From assembly GCA_025935515.1 (NCBI GenBank), contig JAICVC010000062.1:1-10918 (forward strand): 10,918 bases of DNA, given 5' to 3'. This document shows positions 7,082 to 10,918 of the stretch, piece by piece. Within the stretch, counting starts at the first letter, position 1. Each line of letters opens with the position of its first letter. The stretch comes from Sphingomonas sp. (GTDB taxonomy: Bacteria > Pseudomonadota > Alphaproteobacteria > Sphingomonadales > Sphingomonadaceae). Below the pieces are notes generated by a model that was given only the letters and a program-made list of their open reading frames with translations, did not search any database and had not been told where the DNA came from. Both the position numbers and the translations under genes were made by a program.

Positions 7082-7109
7082 AAAGCGCCCGCCATACGGC
7101 GAGCGCTTT
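7082..7109 (-). terminator. Intrinsic terminator after the 26-residue small gene
   Basis: AAAGCGCCCGCC (7082-7093) and GGCGAGCGCTTT (7098-7109) are inverted copies around the four-base loop ATAC. The single mismatch on the plus strand becomes a G-U pair in minus-strand RNA, so that RNA has a fully paired 12-bp GC-rich stem followed by UUUUGCUUGU. This is a good Rho-independent terminator in the minus direction, 46 bases after the stop of the small gene and about 67 bases before the yjbQ start. It separates the small gene from the yjbQ operon unless read through. In the plus direction the stem has a mismatch and only a short T run. Confidence 0.8.
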
Positions 7110-7125
7110 CTAACTCGTTGATTTT

Positions 7126-7148
7126 CTGGCCCGAAGTCGTCGGGTCAG
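7126..7148. repeat. Second hairpin between small-gene stop and terminator
   Basis: CTGGCCCGA (7126-7134) and TCGGGTCAG (7140-7148) are inverted copies around a five-base loop. The stem has one A-C mismatch in minus-strand RNA and a G-U pair in plus-strand RNA. It lies between the small gene's stop codon and its terminator. It could protect the 3' end of the small mRNA, or form part of an untranslated structured RNA. There is no U-tract, so it is not itself a terminator. Confidence 0.5.
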
Positions 7149-7154
7149 CGAGGC

Positions 7155-7235
7155 TTAGCCGTTGCCGCCTGCAGTGTCCCAGCCTTGACCCATGAGCCAG
7201 CTCCAGAAGCCGCGGCCAGTCTTAACCTTTTTCAT
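7155..7235 (-). CDS. 26-residue cationic, Trp-rich small protein, unknown function
   Basis: I do not recognise this protein. The 26 codons run from ATG (7233-7235) to TAA (7155-7157). The N-terminus MKKVKTGRG is basic (Lys2, Lys3, Lys5, Arg8). Residues 10-19 are aromatic (FWSWLMGQGW, with Trp11, Trp13 and Trp19). The tail, TAGGNG, is small and polar. Net charge is about +3. Support for a real gene comes from its surroundings: a Shine-Dalgarno-like GGGGTGA five bases before the ATG, a plausible -35/-10 pair about 45-70 bases upstream, and an intrinsic terminator 46 bases after the stop. It could be a membrane-surface peptide, a type-I-toxin-like peptide, or the coding part of a dual-function RNA. 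It could also be a leader peptide for yjbQ, but the strong terminator and lack of clustered Trp codons argue against classic attenuation. Homologues could not be checked. Confidence 0.68.
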   Translation of the reverse strand: MKKVKTGRGFWSWLMGQGWDTAGGNG

Positions 7236-7260
7236 CTTGGTCACCCCGTTATTCAACTGC

Positions 7261-7265
7261 GATTC
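7261..7265. promoter_or_regulatory. GANTC site (candidate CcrM methylation site)
   Basis: GATTC lies 26 bases upstream of the small gene's ATG, within its predicted 5' leader. GANTC is the target of CcrM, whose gene is in this window. In alphaproteobacteria, GANTC sites in promoters can make transcription depend on methylation state through GcrA. Functional relevance here is inference. Confidence 0.4.
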
Positions 7266-7278
7266 GGCAGCTGGGGCG

Positions 7279-7307
7279 ATATTAACCTTAATCGTTATGG
7301 TTAGCAA
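7279..7307 (-). promoter_or_regulatory. Predicted sigma-70-type promoter of the small gene
   Basis: On the minus strand, TTGCTA (7302-7307) and TAATAT (7279-7284) are separated by exactly 17 bases. Each matches the -35 or -10 consensus at four of six positions. Transcription would start near 7272, giving a leader of about 37 bases with the ribosome-binding site GGGGTGA at 7241-7247. The AT-rich stretch stands out against the GC-rich surroundings. Confidence 0.5.
7283..7303. promoter_or_regulatory. Imperfect 21-bp dyad between -35 and -10 of the small gene
   Basis: TAACCTTAA and TTATGGTTA are inverted nine-base arms with one mismatch around a three-base centre. They lie in the spacer of the predicted promoter and share the TAACC half-site with the adjacent repeat at 7299-7317. 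The inner ATTAA-CC-TTAAT (7281-7292) is itself a perfect palindrome. A bound protein here would be well placed to control transcription, as either repressor or activator. Confidence 0.45.
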
Positions 7308-7317
7308 ACAAGTAACC
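7299..7317. promoter_or_regulatory. GGTTA-N9-TAACC operator, CtrA-box-like, small gene promoter
   Basis: GGTTA (7299-7303) and TAACC (7313-7317) form a perfect inverted repeat with a nine-base spacer. The same bases read TTAG-N7-GTAAC, matching the CtrA box TTAA-N7-TTAAC at six of eight core positions plus the trailing C. It overlaps the predicted -35 element, where CtrA usually binds when it activates. An identical-geometry repeat occurs upstream of the EAL gene (9716-9734). Binding by CtrA is inference. Confidence 0.5.
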
Positions 7318-7327
7318 ATCATTCATT

Positions 7328-7344
7328 CGCGCATGGTTTGCGCG
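7328..7344. repeat. Small GC-rich inverted repeat after the EAL gene
   Basis: CGCGCA (7328-7333) and TGCGCG (7339-7344) are perfect inverted copies with a five-base loop, about 30 bases after the EAL gene stop on the minus strand. No T-tract follows in either direction, so I do not call it an intrinsic terminator. It may stabilise the end of the EAL mRNA. Confidence 0.35.
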
Positions 7345-7349
7345 CAGGT

Positions 7350-7354
7350 GAATC
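7350..7354. promoter_or_regulatory. Second GANTC site upstream of the small gene
   Basis: GAATC lies 115 bases upstream of the small gene's ATG, between it and the EAL gene stop. Together with GATTC at 7261 it flanks the predicted promoter and both dyads. It is a candidate CcrM site by sequence only. Confidence 0.35.
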
Positions 7355-7373
7355 ATCATTTTGTTGGAGTGAC

Positions 7374-9704
7374 TTAGGCGGCGCTGCGCTTGCGGTCGGA
7401 CGAGATGCGCTTGGCCAGGCTGTCCAGGCTCATCGGACGGCCGATGGCGAAACCCTGGGCAATGTCGCAGCTCATTTCGATCAACAGGTCGAGAATGTCC
7501 CGATGCTCGACCCCCTCCGCCACGACTTTCCGGCCGAGCGAATGGGCGAGACCGATGGTTGACTGGACCATCAGACGGTCGCTGCGGTTGTCGGCGATGC
7601 CTTTGACGAAGCTCTGGTCGATCTTGATCTCGTTGGCCGGGATCTTCTTCAGATAATCGAGCGTCGAGAGTCCCGTACCATAATCGTCGATTGCGATATT
7701 GACCCCGAGGTCGCGCAGGCGGCTGATCATCTCGAGGCCTTCGCCGCTGCCGGCGAGGGCGGCCGTCTCGGTCAACTCGAGCGTCAAATGGCGCGCCGGC
7801 AGGCTGTGCCTGGCGAGCAGTGCCGACAGACGCAGGGTGAAGCCTTTGTCTGTGAGCAGACGCGCCGACAGGTTCACCGCCATGTCGAACTCAATGCCGC
7901 GCTTGTTGATTTGCGCCGCCGCCGCAACGGCCTTTTCGAGGACGAAATCGGTGAGCTTGCCAATGCGGTTGTGCTGTTCCGCGGCGGCGACGAATTCCGA
8001 AGCCGCGATGGGCCCCTTCTCGGGGTGAGTCCAGCGCGCCAGCGCCTCTGCACCGATCACTCTGCGGGTCGCGAGCTCGAGCTTGGGCTGATACGCAACC
8101 CAAACCTCGCCTCGGTCGATTGCCTCGTCGAGCTGGCTCAGCATCGACAGTCTCCACGAAGCGTTCTCGAGGCTCTCGGGATCGTGATATTTCCACTTGA
8201 GACCATCGTGGGCGGCTTCTTCCGCGGCGACGAGCGCGCTGGCCAAGCGGTTGGCGATCGAGCGGCCGCTGCCGACCTCGACGCCGAAGGCGATGGTGAG
8301 GTCCATCGACATTTCCGCAACTCGGGCGGGGTTGCGGAAGAGCGCGTACAACGCTTCGAGATGGTTGCCGACCGGCTGCTGCGACTCCTCGAACCACGCG
8401 AAGATGCCGGCGTCGCCCTGATAAAGGATGCGGTTTGGCGCACCCACCTTCAGGCGCGAAACGATCTGGTCGATGAGCTGCCGCTCGCTGCTCGGGGGCA
8501 AAGCGGCGACGATCTCCTCGTAGTTCAGAACGCGTGCCGCGACGAGCGACTGATTGCGGCCTTCGCGATTGGCGCGAAGCGCGTTGAGGTTCGGCAGGTT
8601 GGAAACGGTGTTGACCCAGCCCCGCGCCCGGTAACGCCGCCACCCGAGCGCGGTGCCGACAGTGAGCAGGACGAAAAGGCCCGGCGTGATATCCATGAAG
8701 ACGAGCCTGGTTTCCAGGAAGCCGGGTCCGACAAGCAGCAAACCAAGTCCTGCACCGAAAATGACTAGCCGCTGGCTGAAGCGTTTCCGCAGCAATGCGG
8801 CTGCGGCGGCGCCAAAGCCAATAACGAAGCCCGGTACCCAGCCGAGGTCAACCGGTCGGCCGGTCTTCAGCGTCTCCGCGCCCACGGCGTGGACGTACAC
8901 GCCGTAAGCGCGGCCGAATCCGGGAATGAAGTAGCGGTCGCCCAGCACATCCGAAGCCAAGCCGATGATGACATCGCGGCCTTGGAGTTGTCGCCGCCCG
9001 ACCTTGCCGCTGAGGACATCGCCTGCCGAATAATCAGGAATGCTGGGCACCCGCACCGAATAATCCAGCGGGAAACGCGAACCAGCAGGCCCTGAAACAT
9101 TCGCCATTTCCGATGCAAAAGATGGGACCGGATGACCGCGGATATTCTCCGCGTAGGACAGCTTCCAGACGGCGTTCTGCCAATTATAGCGGACGCTCCC
9201 GATCCCAAGCTGCGCATGTGATGTGAATGCCGGGAGAGGTTTGGAGTCGACTTGCGTTGCCGCTCCGTCCGGGCCGATCCGCGACCGCGCGAGCAGCGTC
9301 ACGCGCTTCGAACGGGCGATCGCATCCGCAAAAGCCTGATCGTCAGCCCGATTTTCTGACGCGTAAGAGAAATTGATGTCGAAGAAGATGCGGCTGGCGC
9401 CAGCGGCGCTAAGTCGATCGACCAGTCGACCTTGATAGCGCCGCGGCCAGGGCCAGTTACCGACTTGGCGAAGGGCTTCGTCATCGATCTTGATGATGAC
9501 GATTCGACCGCTCGCTTTGTGTTGATGGAAGGAATTCCGGGTGACCCGGAGCCAGTCCTCGACGATCTCGCCGAACCCGATGAACCCGAAGATAAAGCCC
9601 GCGACCGCCGTCCAAAGCAGCAGCTTCCACGGCTTCTGTTCCAGCCCTTCAACGCTGCGCTTCGACACTTGAGCGTGCTTCCTTCCCGATCGGGTCCCAC
9701 GCAT
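7374..9704 (-). CDS. CHASE2-degenerate GGDEF-EAL cyclic-di-GMP phosphodiesterase
   Basis: This 776-residue inner-membrane signalling protein should hydrolyse cyclic-di-GMP in response to a periplasmic cue. A first membrane helix (~28-47) leads to a periplasmic CHASE2 sensor domain (~50-285, with VIIKIDDEAL, WPWPR and FDINFS). Three further helices follow (~290-304, 313-329, 336-354). Residues ~365-510 occupy the GGDEF position, but the signature reads YQGDAGIF (428-435), so it should not make cyclic-di-GMP. The EAL domain (~520-765) has the full catalytic set: Glu553 of EAL, Asn611, Glu643 or Glu646 of ELTE, Asp673-Asp674 of IDDYGTG, Lys694, Glu730, Glu733 and Gln750. The ATG at 9704 lacks a ribosome-binding site. 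A GTG at 9668 has GGAAGGAAG nine bases upstream and may be the real start, 12 residues shorter. The signal sensed is unknown. Confidence 0.92.
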   Translation of the reverse strand: MRGTRSGRKHAQVSKRSVEGLEQKPWKLLLWTAVAGFIFGFIGFGEIVEDWLRVTRNSFHQHKASGRIVIIKIDDEALRQVGNWPWPRRYQGRLVDRLSAAGASRIFFDINFSYASENRADDQAFADAIARSKRVTLLARSRIGPDGAATQVDSKPLPAFTSHAQLGIGSVRYNWQNAVWKLSYAENIRGHPVPSFASEMANVSGPAGSRFPLDYSVRVPSIPDYSAGDVLSGKVGRRQLQGRDVIIGLASDVLGDRYFIPGFGRAYGVYVHAVGAETLKTGRPVDLGWVPGFVIGFGAAAAALLRKRFSQRLVIFGAGLGLLLVGPGFLETRLVFMDITPGLFVLLTVGTALGWRRYRARGWVNTVSNLPNLNALRANREGRNQSLVAARVLNYEEIVAALPPSSERQLIDQIVSRLKVGAPNRILYQGDAGIFAWFEESQQPVGNHLEALYALFRNPARVAEMSMDLTIAFGVEVGSGRSIANRLASALVAAEEAAHDGLKWKYHDPESLENASWRLSMLSQLDEAIDRGEVWVAYQPKLELATRRVIGAEALARWTHPEKGPIAASEFVAAAEQHNRIGKLTDFVLEKAVAAAAQINKRGIEFDMAVNLSARLLTDKGFTLRLSALLARHSLPARHLTLELTETAALAGSGEGLEMISRLRDLGVNIAIDDYGTGLSTLDYLKKIPANEIKIDQSFVKGIADNRSDRLMVQSTIGLAHSLGRKVVAEGVEHRDILDLLIEMSCDIAQGFAIGRPMSLDSLAKRISSDRKRSAA

Positions 9705-9824
9705 GCGCGCGAAAAGGTTAGAAAATCGATAACCGCATCGTGATTAACGGGCTGGTTGCGCCGCGGCACTCGACAGGTTTTGAACGACCCGCCACAAAGC
9801 CGCTTGCTTCCCAGCGGAGGGGCC
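9705..9824. promoter_or_regulatory. Divergent intergenic region, EAL gene / pntAB-pntB
   Basis: This 120-base gap lies between the start of the minus-strand EAL gene and the start of pntAB. It is AT-rich near the EAL side and must contain a promoter for pntAB-pntB, since these genes are cut off from pntAA by opposite-strand genes. I see no convincing sigma-70 pair for pntAB. Its ribosome-binding site GGAGG (9816-9820) is clear. The only evident operator is the inverted repeat at 9716-9734. Confidence 0.45.
9716..9734. promoter_or_regulatory. GGTTA-N9-TAACC operator, CtrA-box-like, EAL gene upstream
   Basis: GGTTA (9716-9720) and TAACC (9730-9734) are a perfect inverted repeat with a nine-base spacer, the same design as at 7299-7317. 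Read as a CtrA box it is TTAG-N7-ATAAC, six of eight core matches plus C. It lies 12 bases from the upstream ATG of the EAL gene but 48 bases from the alternative GTG at 9668. If it is an activator site overlapping a -35 element, the GTG start fits better. It could also act on divergent pntAB, about 90 bases away. Confidence 0.5.
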
Positions 9825-10106
9825 ATGGACTTTATCTCCATCCTGTCGATCTTCGTGCTCGCCTGCTTCGTCGGCTATTATGTCGTCTGGTCGGTCACCC
9901 CGGCGCTTCACACGCCGCTGATGAGCGTGACCAATGCCATCTCCTCGGTGATCGTGGTGGGCGCGCTGATCGCCGCCGCGGCGGCGGGAAGCCCTAGCTC
10001 GAAGTGGCTCGGACTGGTCGGGGTTGCCTTGGCCAGTGTTAACATCTTCGGCGGCTTCGCGGTCACGGCGCGAATGCTCGCCATGTACAAGAAGCGGGAG
10101 CGCTAA
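9825..10106 (+). CDS. pntAB: NAD(P) transhydrogenase subunit alpha, part 2 (membrane domain)
   Basis: This 93-residue integral membrane protein forms part of the proton channel (domain II) of the transhydrogenase, the chain equivalent to the C-terminal membrane end of E. coli PntA. Three hydrophobic helices are visible: ~4-24, ~36-55 and ~61-84. They are joined by the family segment SVTPALHTPLMSVTNAISS (23-41), and the chain ends in a positively charged tail (YKKRER). The ATG at 9825 is preceded by GGAGG four bases upstream, and an upstream ATG at 9756 would add 23 residues that do not resemble the family. The TAA is three bases before the pntB GTG, so the pair is co-transcribed. Unusually, pntAA is not directly upstream. 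Confidence 0.94.
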   Translation: MDFISILSIFVLACFVGYYVVWSVTPALHTPLMSVTNAISSVIVVGALIAAAAAGSPSSKWLGLVGVALASVNIFGGFAVTARMLAMYKKRER

Positions 10107-10109
10107 GGC

Positions 10110-10918
10110 GTGGAGGCTGCAGCACATGCAACACCCGCCTGGGTGCTCCTCGCTTATCTCGTCTCGGGCATCTGCTTCATCCTCGCGTTGAGAGGGCTCT
10201 CGAGCCCCGAGAGCAGCCGCCGGGGCAACCGTGCCGGCATGATCGGCATGGCGATCGCTGTCGTGACGACTCTCGTCGTGCACCCGCCGCTGACGACGAT
10301 CTACTCGGACATGTTGCCATGGTCCGGCGAAAAGCCGCGAATCTGGCATCAGGGAATCGACGTCGTCACGCTGTTGGAGATCCTTGGCGCAATGGTCATC
10401 GGCGGCGGGATCGGCCTGGTCACGGCGCGCAAGATCCAGATGACGGCGATGCCGCAGCTGGTCGCGGCCTTTCATAGCCTCGTCGGCATGGCCGCGGTGC
10501 TCGTCGGCGCGGCGGCTTATCTCAACCCCGAGGCGTTCGGCATAGCGGTCCGAATCACACCGATCGCAAGCCCGTCGTTCGTCAGTATCCTGCCGGTCAG
10601 CCGGATCGAGATGGGGCTGGGCGTCGCCATCGGCGCCATCACCTTCTCGGGGTCGGTGATCGCGTTCCTCAAGCTCAACGGCAACATGTCGGGCAAGCCG
10701 ATTCTGTTGCCGCTGCGGCACGTGATCAACCTTGGCACCTTGGCGGCGATCCTCGCCCTGATCGCCTACTTCACGCAGGATCAGGCGCCGTGGGTCTTCT
10801 TCACGGTCATGGGCCTCAGCTTCGCCATCGGGTTCCTGCTGATCATCCCGATCGGCGGGGCCGACATGCCGGTCGTGATCTCGATGCTGAACAGCTATTC
10901 GGGCTGGGCCGCCGCGGC
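10110..10918 (+). CDS. pntB: NAD(P) transhydrogenase subunit beta (3' end outside window)
   Basis: PntB carries the rest of the proton channel (domain II) and the NADP(H)-binding domain III of the transhydrogenase. The frame is open from GTG at 10110 (VEAAAHATPAWVLLAYL) to the window edge, 269 codons, against about 460 for the whole protein; only the membrane part is visible. Several transmembrane helices are evident. Conserved pieces include AFHSLVGMAAVLVG, containing the His equivalent to E. coli beta-His91, EMGLGVAIGAITFSGSVIAFLKL (family block, cited for recognition in two parts: EMGLGVAIGAITF and SGSVIAFLKL), and PIGGADMPVVISMLNSYSGW at the right edge, whose Asp is the beta-Asp213 equivalent. 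Domain III lies beyond the window. GTG is the first start after the pntAB stop; a weak AAGG lies just before it. Confidence 0.94.
   Translation, partial: MEAAAHATPAWVLLAYLVSGICFILALRGLSSPESSRRGNRAGMIGMAIAVVTTLVVHPPLTTIYSDMLPWSGEKPRIWHQGIDVVTLLEILGAMVIGGGIGLVTARKIQMTAMPQLVAAFHSLVGMAAVLVGAAAYLNPEAFGIAVRITPIASPSFVSILPVSRIEMGLGVAIGAITFSGSVIAFLKLNGNMSGKPILLPLRHVINLGTLAAILALIAYFTQDQAPWVFFTVMGLSFAIGFLLIIPIGGADMPVVISMLNSYSGWAAA

Noticed and set aside
7328..7344. GC-rich hairpin as terminator of the EAL gene
   Set aside because: No T-tract follows on either strand, so it is listed only as an inverted repeat.
7192..7377. 61-residue plus-strand frame with hydrophobic stretches over the small gene
   Set aside because: No ribosome-binding site, it crosses the minus-strand promoter and operators, and the minus-strand small gene has better signals.
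9756..9824. Longer pntAB start at ATG 9756
   Set aside because: The extra 23 residues are polar and unlike the family, and GGAGG sits just before the ATG at 9825.
9744..10721. 325-residue minus-strand frame opposite pntAB/pntB
   Set aside because: It lies entirely antisense to two well-conserved membrane genes, and its Asp/Arg/His-rich product is typical of reading hydrophobic codons backwards.
1..10918. CRISPR array, transposase, integrase, tRNA or defence island
   Set aside because: No spaced direct repeats, no tRNA-like cloverleaf and no mobile-element protein motif were seen. The CcrM gene is an orphan cell-cycle methylase with no restriction partner beside it in the window.

Overview
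The window is GC-rich chromosomal DNA from an alphaproteobacterium, most likely a sphingomonad. The evidence is a CcrM-type adenine methyltransferase, a one-helix aa3-oxidase subunit IV peptide next to a three-subunit-type (pntAA/pntAB/pntB) transhydrogenase, an N-terminally extended dihydropteroate synthase, and an inverted repeat of the type scattered through sphingomonad genomes (arms starting CGTCATTGCGAG). The genus cannot be fixed from the sequence alone. There are no rRNA, tRNA, CRISPR or transposase genes.

Layout. Positions 1-1056 hold the 3' part of ccrM (its start lies before the window). An inverted repeat at 1040-1116 supplies the ccrM stop codon and ends five bases before folP (1122-2195). 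folP converges, with a 4-base overlap, on a minus-strand NtrC-type regulator (2192-3628) whose receiver and GAFTGA loop are both altered. A divergent gap of 120 bases leads to a plus-strand unit: a 49-residue aa3-oxidase subunit IV-like peptide (3749-3898), pntAA (3903-5030) and a D-arginine-dehydrogenase-like FAD enzyme (5034-6143). This unit converges, with a 24-base overlap, on a minus-strand block: ybaK-like deacylase (6120-6599) and yjbQ (6596-7015), coupled by an ATGA overlap; then a 26-residue small gene with its own promoter and terminator (7155-7235); then a large CHASE2-degenerate GGDEF-EAL phosphodiesterase (7374-9704). A second divergent gap leads to plus-strand pntAB (9825-10106) and pntB (from 10110, cut by the window end).

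How it fits together. The proton-translocating transhydrogenase is present in full apart from the clipped end of PntB, but its genes are split by about 4.8 kb of unrelated genes, most of them on the opposite strand. The EAL gene and the small gene each have an identical-geometry 19-bp inverted repeat (GGTTA, nine bases, TAACC) in the upstream region. The repeat contains a near match to the CtrA cell-cycle box, and two GANTC sites (the CcrM target) flank the small gene's promoter. The most novel-looking items are this small gene with its complete transcription unit, the shared operator, and the regulator that lacks both the phospho-acceptor Asp and the GAFTGA Thr.
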